Made by a program: the position numbers and the translations under genes. Of a DNA stretch of 64,000 bases, positions 53,925 to 63,290 are shown piece after piece; position 1 is the stretch's first letter, and each line of letters starts with the position of its first letter. The stretch covers positions 1-64,000 of the forward strand of contig DAIMGT010000004.1 in assembly GCA_036723735.1 (NCBI GenBank), written 5' to 3'. This DNA comes from UBA4656 sp002405525 (GTDB lineage: Bacteria > Pseudomonadota > Gammaproteobacteria > Xanthomonadales > Ahniellaceae). The notes beneath the pieces were generated by a model. That model was not told where the DNA came from and made no database searches. It saw only the letters and a list, made by a program, of their open reading frames with translations.

Positions 53925-54910
53925 GGCTGGATGAACTGCTGTCCGCCTTGGCGCGCCCGGGCGGGGTGTCGGGCAGCGAACTCGCCGCGCGCTTGGGGAT
54001 CACCCGCGCCGCGATCTGGAAACGGATCCAAACCCTGCGCGAGGCCGGTCTGCCGGTGGCGGCCGTCCCCGGCCGCGGCTACCGGCTGGCCGTGGCGCCG
54101 GAACTGCTGGACGGGGAGGCGATCCGAAGCGCGCTGCCCGCCCCGGCGCGAGTGCTTCTTGGAACGCTGGCGGTCGATCCGGAGGTCGACTCCACCAGCA
54201 GTGCGCTGCTGCGCGACGCAGCGTCCGGCGCCCCGTCGGGCAGCGTCCGCCTCGCCGAACGTCAGACCGCCGGCCGCGGCCGGCGCGGCCGGCGCTGGCA
54301 GTCGCCGCTGGCGGCGAACGTTTACCTCTCTGTCCTGTGGCGCTTCGACGCCGGCTTGTCCGCCCTCGCCGGGCTGGCGGTCGCCGCAGGGGTGGCGGCG
54401 GCGGCGGCGCTGCAGGCATGCGGCGTGATGGACGCGCGGTTGAAGTGGCCCAATGACCTGCTGCACGGCGAGCGCAAGATCGGTGGCGTACTGGTCGATG
54501 CGGCCGGCGAGTGGCAGGGTCCCTGCCATGCGGTGGTGGGCGTCGGCATCAACGTGCGGATGCCGGCCTCCGCGGGCGTCGGCATCGACCAACCCTGGAC
54601 CGACCTCGCGCAGGCGCTGGCTCCGGCCGCGCCCCCCGCCCGCAACGCGGTCGCGGCTGCGCTGCTCGGCGCCTTGCTCCCGGCGTTGGCCCGCTTCGAA
54701 GCCGAAGGGCTGGCGCCGTTCCGCGCCGGATTTGACGCCCTCGATGCGCTGGCCGGCGGGACGGTGGACGTGCAGGATGGCGGCGCACCGTGGGTTGCCG
54801 TCGCCGCCGGCCTGGGCGAGGACGGTCGCCTGCGGGTGGTCGATGCGGCGGGCCGCGAGCACCGGCTTGCAGCCGCCGAGGTCAGCGTGCGCAGTCGCCC
54901 GCCCGCATGA
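53921..54910 (+). CDS. birA: Biotin-acetyl-CoA-carboxylase ligase / biotin operon repressor
   Basis: A 329-residue bifunctional BirA. An N-terminal winged helix-turn-helix (GSELAARLGITRAAIWKRIQ) would bind an operator. The catalytic domain shows QTAGRGRRGRRWQSP (the biotinyl-AMP GRGRRG motif), LKWPNDLL and VVGVGINV. It biotinylates the AccB subunit of acetyl-CoA carboxylase, a link to fatty-acid synthesis. It overlaps plsY upstream and coaX downstream by four bases each. Confidence 0.95.
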   Translation: MRLDELLSALARPGGVSGSELAARLGITRAAIWKRIQTLREAGLPVAAVPGRGYRLAVAPELLDGEAIRSALPAPARVLLGTLAVDPEVDSTSSALLRDAASGAPSGSVRLAERQTAGRGRRGRRWQSPLAANVYLSVLWRFDAGLSALAGLAVAAGVAAAAALQACGVMDARLKWPNDLLHGERKIGGVLVDAAGEWQGPCHAVVGVGINVRMPASAGVGIDQPWTDLAQALAPAAPPARNAVAAALLGALLPALARFEAEGLAPFRAGFDALDALAGGTVDVQDGGAPWVAVAAGLGEDGRLRVVDAAGREHRLAAAEVSVRSRPPA

Positions 54911-55653
54911 ACCTGCTGCTCGACCTCGGCAACACGCGGTTGAAGTGGGCCTGGCACGACGGCGTCACGCTGCACGCGCGCGGTGCCGTGGCGCACGCCG
55001 ATCCCGGCTGGCGGTCGGACTTCACTGCGGCGCTGCGCGCCGGCCCCGCGCCCACGCGGGCATGGATGGCAGCCGTCGGCGCCGAACCGCTGGCCGCGGA
55101 TGCGCGCGCCGCGCTGGCCGAGGTGCGACCGTGTTGCCGCATCGAAAGCCTGCAGTCGCCGGCTGCCGGCGCCGGAGTGGTGAATGCCTACGCCGAGCCC
55201 GCCCGGCTCGGCGTGGATCGTTTTCTCGCCCTGGTCGGCGCGCGCGCGCGCACGCCCGGTCCGGCCCTGGTCGCCGGCTGCGGCACCGCGCTGGCGGTGG
55301 ACGTGATCGACGCCGAAGGCCGCCACCTCGGCGGGGTGATCGCGCCCGGCGCGCGGCGCATGCGTGAGGCGGTGCTGGCCAGCACTGCGCGCGTGCTGCC
55401 GCGCGGCGACCGGCCGCCGGTGGTGTTCGGACGCAGCACCGAGGAGGGCCTGGACGCAGGCTGCATCCTCGCCGTCGCGGCGCTGGTCGATCGTCTGGTG
55501 GACGAAGCCGCCGGCCGGCTCGGCCAGCCGCCGGCGCTGCTGCTGCACGGCGGCGACGCCGACGCGGTCGGCGACCGGCTGCGCCATCGCGGCTGCCTGG
55601 CGCCGAACCTGGTGCTCGAGGGACTGGCCCGCTGGGCCGCGCTGCACGCCTGA
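54907..55653 (+). CDS. coaX: Type III pantothenate kinase
   Basis: A 248-residue kinase for the first step of coenzyme A synthesis. The start MNLLLDLGNTRLKWAW contains the phosphate-binding DxGNT motif; RLGVDRFLALVG and the glycine-rich AGCGTALAVDVI, GGVIAPGARRM and LHGGDADAV segments follow. BirA and CoaX are commonly adjacent. The ATG lies within the birA stop region (ATGA overlap). Confidence 0.95.
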   Translation: MNLLLDLGNTRLKWAWHDGVTLHARGAVAHADPGWRSDFTAALRAGPAPTRAWMAAVGAEPLAADARAALAEVRPCCRIESLQSPAAGAGVVNAYAEPARLGVDRFLALVGARARTPGPALVAGCGTALAVDVIDAEGRHLGGVIAPGARRMREAVLASTARVLPRGDRPPVVFGRSTEEGLDAGCILAVAALVDRLVDEAAGRLGQPPALLLHGGDADAVGDRLRHRGCLAPNLVLEGLARWAALHA

Positions 55654-55712
55654 GGCGCGACCGCAACGTCGCTACACTGCGTGCCTCGTCCGCGGGTCGC
55701 CGGAATGGAGCC

Positions 55713-56372
55713 ATGCTGCCGCGACTGTTGTTCCTGCTGCTGCTCGCCGCCAACGTCGGAGTCGGCGCGTGGCTTTTCATCGCGCCGCAGCCGGCGCCCC
55801 GGATCGCGCCGGCCACCGAGCCCGGCGTGGCGCCGATCGTGCTGCTGTCCGAGCGCGAGGCGCCGCCCAGCGCCGAGCTCGCCGCCGCGCCTGAACCGGT
55901 CGCCGCGGGCGGTTCGGATCGCTGCGTGTCGATCGGACCATTCCCGACCCAAAGCGACCTGCGGCGTGCGCTGAACGTGCTCACGCCGGCGGTCAAGCGC
56001 ATCCAATTCCGCGAGGTCCGCACCCGCCAGGCTCGTGGCTGGTCGGTGTTCCTGCCCGCGCCGAGGACCCGCGAGGAAGCGCTGGCGGTGGCGCGGCAAT
56101 TGAACGACCGCGGCGTGCGGGACTTCTACGTGGTCACCGCCGGCGCGCAGCAGAACACCATCTCTCTGGGCCTGTTCCGTGACCGCGCAAACGCCGATCG
56201 TCGGCGGGCCGAGGTCGCCGCACTGGGCTTTGCCCCGGCGGTCACCGAACGCGCGGAGGACCTGCCGTTGTACTGGCTGGATTACGCCGTCGCCGCCGAC
56301 TCGGGCTTCGACTGGCGCCAGCGACTGCCCGACCTGCTGGAGATCGAGCAGCGCGAGACGACGTGCTTCTGA
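55713..56372 (+). CDS. SPOR domain-containing membrane protein
   Basis: A 219-residue protein with an N-terminal membrane helix (LPRLLFLLLLAANVGVGAWLFI), a Pro/Ala-rich linker and a C-terminal SPOR-like region (CVSIGPFPTQSDLRRAL and a repeat near VFLPAPRTREEALAVARQL) that would bind denuded septal peptidoglycan. It follows coaX by 59 bp. A TACACT element at 55673-55678 suggests it could have its own promoter. Confidence 0.82.
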   Translation: MLPRLLFLLLLAANVGVGAWLFIAPQPAPRIAPATEPGVAPIVLLSEREAPPSAELAAAPEPVAAGGSDRCVSIGPFPTQSDLRRALNVLTPAVKRIQFREVRTRQARGWSVFLPAPRTREEALAVARQLNDRGVRDFYVVTAGAQQNTISLGLFRDRANADRRRAEVAALGFAPAVTERAEDLPLYWLDYAVAADSGFDWRQRLPDLLEIEQRETTCF

Positions 56373-56474
56373 ACCTCGGGTCCCACGGGCACGCTGCGAG
56401 AACGCCCGGCATGCCCGGCGGGCAGGCCGCAGGGATGCGGGCGAGGCCGTCATCGACGACAATCGGTCCCCGTT

Positions 56475-56550
56475 GCTGGCATAGCTCAGCTGGTAGAGCA
56501 CCCGCCTTGTAAGCGGAAGGTCGTCAGTTCGATCCTGACTGCCAGCACCA
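56475..56550 (+). tRNA. tRNA-Thr (anticodon UGU)
   Basis: A 76-nt cloverleaf. The acceptor stem GCTGGCA pairs with TGCCAGC and is followed by ACCA. The D-arm AGCTCAGCTGGTAGAGC, the anticodon loop CTTGTAA and the T-loop GTTCGATCC are all present. The anticodon TGT reads threonine ACA. The CCA end is encoded. It stands alone between the SPOR gene and the arginase gene. Confidence 0.95.
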
Positions 56551-56580
56551 TCCCGAACCGCGCCGCCACGGAACGACCCC

Positions 56581-57498
56581 ATGCGCTTTCCCCCGCTGTC
56601 CCTGATCGGCGCCCCGACCGACATCGGCGCCGGACACCGTGGAGCCTCGATGGGCCCAGAGGCCCTGCGCGTGGCCGGCATCGCGCATGCCCTGCTTGCG
56701 CGCGGGCTGGCCGTCGTCGACCGCGGCAACCTGTCCGGCCCGGTCAATCCCTGGCAGCCGCCGGCCGACGGCTACCGGCACCTGCCCGAGGTGGTGGCCT
56801 GGAACCGCGAGGTGATGCGCGCGGTGCGCGCCGAACTGGACCAGGGCCGGCTGCCGGTGCTGCTCGGAGGCGACCATTCGCTCGGCGTGGGTTCGATCAC
56901 CGCAGTGGCCGACTTCTGCCGCGCGCGCGGCAGACCGCTGCGCGTTCTCTGGCTCGACGCGCATGCCGATTTCAACACCAGCGTCATCACACCCTCGGGC
57001 AACCTGCACGGCATGCCGGTGGCCTGCCTGTGCGGCATCGGGCCGCAAGCCCTGACCCACCTCGGCGCGCGCTACCCCGCGCTGGACGCGGCCGACGTGC
57101 GCCAGATCGGCATCCGCTCGGTCGACCCCGGCGAGAAGCGGCTGGTGCGCGAGCAGGGGCTCGACATCTACGACATGCGCTACATCGACGAGATCGGCAT
57201 CCGGCGCGTGATGGAGGAGGCGCTGTCGGCGATGACGCCGGATACCCACCTCCATGTGTCTTTCGACGTCGATTTCCTGGACCCCGAGATCGCGCCCGGG
57301 GTCGGCACCACCGTGCCCGGTGGGCCGAACTATCGGGAGGCGCAGCTGGTGATGGAGATGATCGCCGACACCGGCCGCATGGCTTCGCTCGACATCGTCG
57401 AACTGAACCCGGCATTCGACCAGCGGAACCGCACGGCGGAACTGTCGGTGGACCTGGTGGAGAGCCTGTTCGGAAAGTCCACCCTGATGCGCGACTAG
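56581..57498 (+). CDS. rocF: Arginase
   Basis: A 305-residue manganese enzyme of the ureohydrolase family, which hydrolyses arginine to ornithine and urea. Metal-binding motifs GGDHS, DAHADFN and SFDVDFLDPEIAPG are complete. The N-terminus SLIGAPTDIGAGHRG matches true arginases rather than agmatinases. It starts 30 bp after tRNA-Thr. It could use arginine set free from cyanophycin (locus at 2.5-8 kb), a functional guess. Confidence 0.92.
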   Translation: MRFPPLSLIGAPTDIGAGHRGASMGPEALRVAGIAHALLARGLAVVDRGNLSGPVNPWQPPADGYRHLPEVVAWNREVMRAVRAELDQGRLPVLLGGDHSLGVGSITAVADFCRARGRPLRVLWLDAHADFNTSVITPSGNLHGMPVACLCGIGPQALTHLGARYPALDAADVRQIGIRSVDPGEKRLVREQGLDIYDMRYIDEIGIRRVMEEALSAMTPDTHLHVSFDVDFLDPEIAPGVGTTVPGGPNYREAQLVMEMIADTGRMASLDIVELNPAFDQRNRTAELSVDLVESLFGKSTLMRD

Positions 57499-57727
57499 CA
57501 GGGTGCAGAGAAACACCCGTCTAGTGCGCGGCAGGGGTGCCGCGCCCGCGAATCGATCGCGTAAGTGATTGACTCGTCGGGAGAGAGTACGGACCTGTGC
57601 CGAACTCGCGGCGTTGAGCAAGTGCAGGATCGCGCATTCTCAACATCCTGCCGGGGGCTTCGCCAAGGTGCCCCCGACGCGTTCCGGGCGTACGATGGCG
57701 TCCCGAATGCCGCAGCGGAGTCCGCCC

Positions 57728-58324
57728 ATGCAACGCATTGCCATCCTCGTGCCCGCCGTTGCCGCGCTGGCGCTCGCCGCCTGCGCCAGCATCCCCGCCT
57801 CCGCCCCGGCGCCTGTCGCGGCGCCTGCGCCGGGCCCCGGCTTCGTCGAGCGCTCGCTGGCGCGCGACAACCTGCTGATCGGAGGTCAACCGGCCGCTGC
57901 AGACTTCGACGCCCTGCGCGCGGCCGGCGTGACCCGGGTGTTCAACCTGCGCACCGCGGAGGAAATGGTCACCGTCGGCTTCGACGAGGCCACCGTGGCG
58001 GCAGCAGCGGGCATGTCCTACGCGCAATCTCCGGTGGGCGGCGCGGGCGGTTTCACGCCCGCCGTGCTGGAGGCCTTCGCGCGCGAGATGGAGGCCGGTG
58101 ACGGCAGGATGCTGCTGCACTGCGCGAGCGGCGGCCGCGCGGGTAACCTCTACGCCGCCTGGCTGGTGCGTTACCAGGGCCGTACGCCCGACCAGGCCTT
58201 CCGCGAGGTCGCGCCGCTTGGCCTGTGGCCGTTGCCGATGGAGCGCCTGCTGGGGCGACCGCTGCGGATCGACTTCGCCGACCCGGCGACCTCCGATTCG
58301 TTCGAGGTGCGCAAGGACGGCTGA
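57728..58324 (+). CDS. Phosphatase-like lipoprotein (dual-specificity/beta-lactamase-hydrolase-like type)
   Basis: A 198-residue probable lipoprotein with lipobox LAAC near residue 17 and a Pro/Ala linker. It matches small tyrosine-phosphatase-like proteins: NLLIGGQPAAADFDALRAAGVTR, VFNLRTAEEM and the HCxxxxxR loop HCASGGRAGN. The loop is intact, so phosphatase activity is possible, with location at the outer membrane or periplasm. No partner kinase is visible. It lies 229 bp after arginase on the same strand; the intervening bases show nothing of note. Confidence 0.75.
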   Translation: MQRIAILVPAVAALALAACASIPASAPAPVAAPAPGPGFVERSLARDNLLIGGQPAAADFDALRAAGVTRVFNLRTAEEMVTVGFDEATVAAAAGMSYAQSPVGGAGGFTPAVLEAFAREMEAGDGRMLLHCASGGRAGNLYAAWLVRYQGRTPDQAFREVAPLGLWPLPMERLLGRPLRIDFADPATSDSFEVRKDG

Positions 58325-58639
58325 GCGGCAGCGCGACGGACGCTCTTCCGGGTGGGCCGTGGAAGTCCCGCCCGCGAATCCGCGACGTCGGCGCCCGGTT
58401 TGTGTCGGCGTCGTCCCGGACTGCGGCGATGCGCTACCGTCCACGGCCGAAGCATCGCGCTCGCCGTCGCCGCCGCGGGAGCCAGGTCTCTTGGCCTGTG
58501 AAAAACCCACATCCTGAGGGTTTTCCAGTCGTGAGTCCGGCGCAGGTCCGGACCTGCTCCAGCGAATCATGCACGTGCGCGCATGACCCGCGTGCGGGCC
58601 ATCCATGGCCTGCCCGGGAGGCTGTTTTCTCACACCCTC
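58325..58639. other. Intergenic region with a weak inverted repeat
   Basis: These 315 bp lie between the convergent phosphatase and lptG genes and contain no convincing gene. A weak hairpin (AAAAACCC at 58501 and GGGTTTT at 58518) carries A and T tracts on its two sides and could terminate transcription weakly in either direction. Confidence 0.45.
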
Positions 58640-59722
58640 TCAGGCGTGGCGGCGGAAATACCACGCCACGGCGAGCGCCAGCACGGTGGCCGGCACCACC
58701 TGCAGAAGGCGCGGATCGACGCCGTATACCGTGCCGACGTTGCCCAGCGCGCGTTGCGCGAGGTTCCAGCCCACCGCCAGCAGGATGCCGATGAACAGCC
58801 GTTTGCCCAGCCCGCCCGAACGCAGCGTTCCGAACGCGAACGGCAGGGCGATCAGCACCAGCAGCAGCACGTTCAGCGGATAGAAGACACGGCGCCAATA
58901 CGCGGTGCGCCACTCGCTGGCGTCGAGTCCGTTGCGGTCCAGGTGTTTGATGCCGGCGGCGAGGTCGGCGAGCCCGAGATGCCGCGGCTTGACCGCCGAA
59001 AGGCTCAGCACGCGCGGGTCGATTACCGACGGCCAGGCGTAGTCGACGAAGCGTTCGCTGGCCACCGCGTCCTCGCCCAGCGTCTGGCGGACCACGTCGT
59101 GCAGGACCCAGCCGCCGGCTCCGTGCTCGCCGCGCGCGGCGGTGGAGATCCGCTGCAGCCGGCCTTCAGCGTCGAACTCGTAGACCCTGATGTCGAACAG
59201 CACCACGCCGTCGCCGCGCATCTCGCCGCGCGCGGCGTTGAGCAGAGTGCCGCCGTCGCGCGCCCACACCCCGCTACGGCCGAGTGCGATCAGGTCTTCC
59301 GAAAGGGCGCTGGCCTGCACCTGCTGCGCATGGTGTTCGGCCCACGGTGCCAGCGTCTCGCCGCTGGCGGCGACCACCGCCAGCACCGCGCCGGCGGCGC
59401 CGGCGGCGGCGGCGGCGATCCGCGCTTTCGACAGCCCGCCGGCGCGCATCGCGGTCAGTTCGGCCGTCGGAGCCAAGGCGCCGAGCCCCGCCAGTGCGCC
59501 GATCACGGCCGCGGTCGGAAACACCTCGTAGGCGCGCCGGGGCAGCGTCCAAGCCAAGTGCGCGAAGGCGGTGCCGACGGTGTAGCTGCCCTTGCCGATC
59601 GCGGCCAGTTCGTCGGCCAGCGCGGTGAAGGCGTCGAGCGCGACCAGCAGCAGCCACGTGGCGAGCAGCGCGCGCAGCACGCTTGCGGCCACGATGCGGT
59701 CGGAGCGCCGCAGCGTGATCAT
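58640..59722 (-). CDS. lptG: LPS export permease LptG
   Basis: A 360-residue inner-membrane permease of the LptB2FG lipopolysaccharide exporter. Six membrane helices (for example LLATWLLLVALDAF, NVLLLVLIALPFAFG) flank a periplasmic beta-jellyroll (LLNAARGEMRGDGVVLFDIRVYEFD). ATG 59722 overlaps the lptF stop. It is the second gene after lptF, the usual order. Confidence 0.93.
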   Translation of the reverse strand: MITLRRSDRIVAASVLRALLATWLLLVALDAFTALADELAAIGKGSYTVGTAFAHLAWTLPRRAYEVFPTAAVIGALAGLGALAPTAELTAMRAGGLSKARIAAAAAGAAGAVLAVVAASGETLAPWAEHHAQQVQASALSEDLIALGRSGVWARDGGTLLNAARGEMRGDGVVLFDIRVYEFDAEGRLQRISTAARGEHGAGGWVLHDVVRQTLGEDAVASERFVDYAWPSVIDPRVLSLSAVKPRHLGLADLAAGIKHLDRNGLDASEWRTAYWRRVFYPLNVLLLVLIALPFAFGTLRSGGLGKRLFIGILLAVGWNLAQRALGNVGTVYGVDPRLLQVVPATVLALAVAWYFRRHA

Positions 59723-60801
59723 GCCGGCCTGCCCACGCCGGAGCGTGCATCTGCGCGCAACTGCCAGGCGGCCAGCGCCAGTGCGGCGCCGTGCAGCCAC
59801 CACAAGCCTGCCGAATCGGGCAGGCTGCCGTCGGCGATCCAGCCGCGGCCGAGCCCCAGCAGATTGGTGTAGACCACGTAGGCCAGCACGGCGAGCAGGA
59901 TCTTGGCGTAGCGCGGCTCGCGCGGCTGGCTGCGCGACAGCGGCACCGCCAGCAGGGCGAGCAGCAGCGCCGACAGCGGCAGGCCGAGCCGGAAGTGGAA
60001 CTCCGCGCGGTCGATCGCCTCGTCGGAGGCGAGCAGTTCGGTGGTAGCGCGGCGCTTCTCCATCCGCCGCCCGGGATCGACCTGCTGGTCGTCGAGGCGG
60101 ATGTCGTTGCGCGCGAAGCGCATCAGGCGGTAGCCGGGCTCCCCGGGCCTGCCCTCGACGCGGAAGCCGTCGTACAGGGTGAGGAAGCGCTCGCCACCCT
60201 CGCGGTCCTGGAACAGTTCGCCGCGTGCAGCGGTGGTGATGTCGAGTCGCCCGTCGCGCGCCTCGTGCACGAACAGCCGCTCGAATTGCGTGCCGTCGGG
60301 CGACATCGCGCCGACGAACACCACGCCCCCGCGCCCGCGCAGTTCGATGAAGCGGCCGGCCTCCATGCCGGCCACCAGCAGCGAGCGGTTGGCGGCGTCG
60401 ATCATGCGGTCGGACTGGCGTATCGCTGCCGGTCCCAGCCAGAACGACAGCGCGGCCAGCACGGCGCAGGTCGGGAGCACGACCATGGCTGCCGGCCGCA
60501 GCAGGTCGAGGCTCGATACGCCGGAGGCCGACAGCACGGCCATCTCGGAGTCGCGGTACAGCCGCCCGTAGGCCAACAGCACCCCGAGGAACAGGGCGAG
60601 CGGCAGCACCAGCGGCAGGCTGTCGACCGAGCGCAGGCCGATCTGCGACAGCAGCAGGCCGGCCGGCATCACCCCGCGCGCCACCCGGTCGAGGGTGATC
60701 GACAGCATGCCGCCGAGCACGACCAGCAACAGCACCGCGCCCACCGCGCCGCAGGCGGCGAGCAGTTCGCGCAGCAGGTAGCGGTCGATGATGCGCGGCA
60801 A
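59719..60801 (-). CDS. lptF: LPS export permease LptF
   Basis: A 360-residue partner of LptG, with IIDRYLLREL at the N-terminus, LPLALFLGVLLAYGRLYRDSEMAVL and the jellyroll segment FVGAMSPDGTQFERLFV. The start is not an ATG: TTG at 60801 places the first residues LPRIIDRYLLREL where the family begins, and no ATG/GTG is nearby. It is divergent from pepA with 96 bp between starts, as in many gammaproteobacteria. Confidence 0.9.
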   Translation of the reverse strand: MPRIIDRYLLRELLAACGAVGAVLLLVVLGGMLSITLDRVARGVMPAGLLLSQIGLRSVDSLPLVLPLALFLGVLLAYGRLYRDSEMAVLSASGVSSLDLLRPAAMVVLPTCAVLAALSFWLGPAAIRQSDRMIDAANRSLLVAGMEAGRFIELRGRGGVVFVGAMSPDGTQFERLFVHEARDGRLDITTAARGELFQDREGGERFLTLYDGFRVEGRPGEPGYRLMRFARNDIRLDDQQVDPGRRMEKRRATTELLASDEAIDRAEFHFRLGLPLSALLLALLAVPLSRSQPREPRYAKILLAVLAYVVYTNLLGLGRGWIADGSLPDSAGLWWLHGAALALAAWQLRADARSGVGRPA

Positions 60802-60897
60802 GATGGTGACAGGGTCCGGTAAGATCTGCGGCCCGTGCGCCGGCACCGCGGCGCGTGAGTCTATCTGCTGCGGCGGCCGCACGGCTGCCGCCCGGAG

Positions 60898-62376
<1,479 letters not shown>

Positions 62377-62386
62377 GCGACGCCCC

Positions 62387-62809
62387 GTGGCGCGCGCCGA
62401 TTTCTACATGATCGACCGTGGCCAGCACCGCGACGATCCGCTGATGGTGGTGTGCATCCTCGCCCGCAAGGCCTACGAGGCGCGCCAGCCGCTGCTGATC
62501 CTCGTCCGCGACGAGGCGCAGGCCGCGGCGATCGACGACAAGCTTTGGGCGTTCGACGAGAACGCATACATCCCGCACCAGATCGCCGGTGACGCCGACG
62601 ACGAGGTCACCGCGGTGCTGGTCGTGCCGCCCGGCGTTGGCACTCCGGACCGCCCGCTGGTCATCAACCTGCGTGACGAGCCGGCGCCGGGCGCCTGGGA
62701 GCGGGTGCTCGAGGTGGTGCCGCCCGACCCCGCATTGCGCGAAGGGTCGCGCGCGCGCTGGAAGGCGTACCGCGCACGCGGCATCGAACCCGTCAAGCAC
62801 GACCTCTGA
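62387..62809 (+). CDS. holC: DNA polymerase III chi subunit
   Basis: A 140-residue clamp-loader subunit that links the replisome to SSB. It starts at GTG 62387 (VARADFYMIDRG), with ILARKAYEARQPLLILV, KLWAFDENAYIPHQI and VINLRDEPAPGAWERVLEVVP motifs. It follows pepA by 10 bp, a common gammaproteobacterial pair. Confidence 0.93.
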   Translation: MARADFYMIDRGQHRDDPLMVVCILARKAYEARQPLLILVRDEAQAAAIDDKLWAFDENAYIPHQIAGDADDEVTAVLVVPPGVGTPDRPLVINLRDEPAPGAWERVLEVVPPDPALREGSRARWKAYRARGIEPVKHDL

Positions 62810-62830
62810 GTACGGCGCGCGGCGCGCCGG

Positions 62831-63268
62831 TCAGCCGTGCCGCACCGCCACCACCCGCGTGCGCGCGGCAAGGTCATGCCACATGCGGCGGTCGCGGTCG
62901 ACGAAGGCCCACAGCACGCCCAGCATCCCGGCGCCGAGCGACACCAGCAGCACTGCGAAGCGCAGCAGGGCGCGCGCCCAGCCGATGTGGCCGCCGTCCG
63001 CGCCGACCACCGCCACCCGCCATGCGCGCATGCCCATGGTCTGGCCGCCGCGCCGCCAGGACAGGCCGAGGTAGAAGAAAGCGGCGCCCAGCAGGACCAA
63101 CCCGAACCACGGGGTGTGCGGCGGCACCGCCTGCATCCCGCGCGCGGCGGTGACGCCGAAGGTGACGAGGATCCAGATCGCCAGCAGCGGGAAGCAGTCG
63201 TAGGCGCCGGCGGCGAGGCGGCGCCAGGGCGCGGCGGCCGGTGCCGGGGGAGCAGGGAGTGCGTCCAT
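62831..63268 (-). CDS. RDD family membrane protein
   Basis: A 145-residue protein with RRLAAGAYDCFPLLAIWILV at the start (a divergent R-x-x-A-x-x-x-D motif of RDD proteins) and four hydrophobic stretches, followed by LSWRRGGQTMGMRAWRVAVV and DRDRRMWHDLAARTRVV. Function is unknown. ATG 63268 follows a purine-rich segment. It is divergent from xerD with 22 bp between starts. Confidence 0.83.
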   Translation of the reverse strand: MDALPAPPAPAAAPWRRLAAGAYDCFPLLAIWILVTFGVTAARGMQAVPPHTPWFGLVLLGAAFFYLGLSWRRGGQTMGMRAWRVAVVGADGGHIGWARALLRFAVLLVSLGAGMLGVLWAFVDRDRRMWHDLAARTRVVAVRHG

Positions 63269-63290
63269 CGCCCGATGATAGATTGCACGC

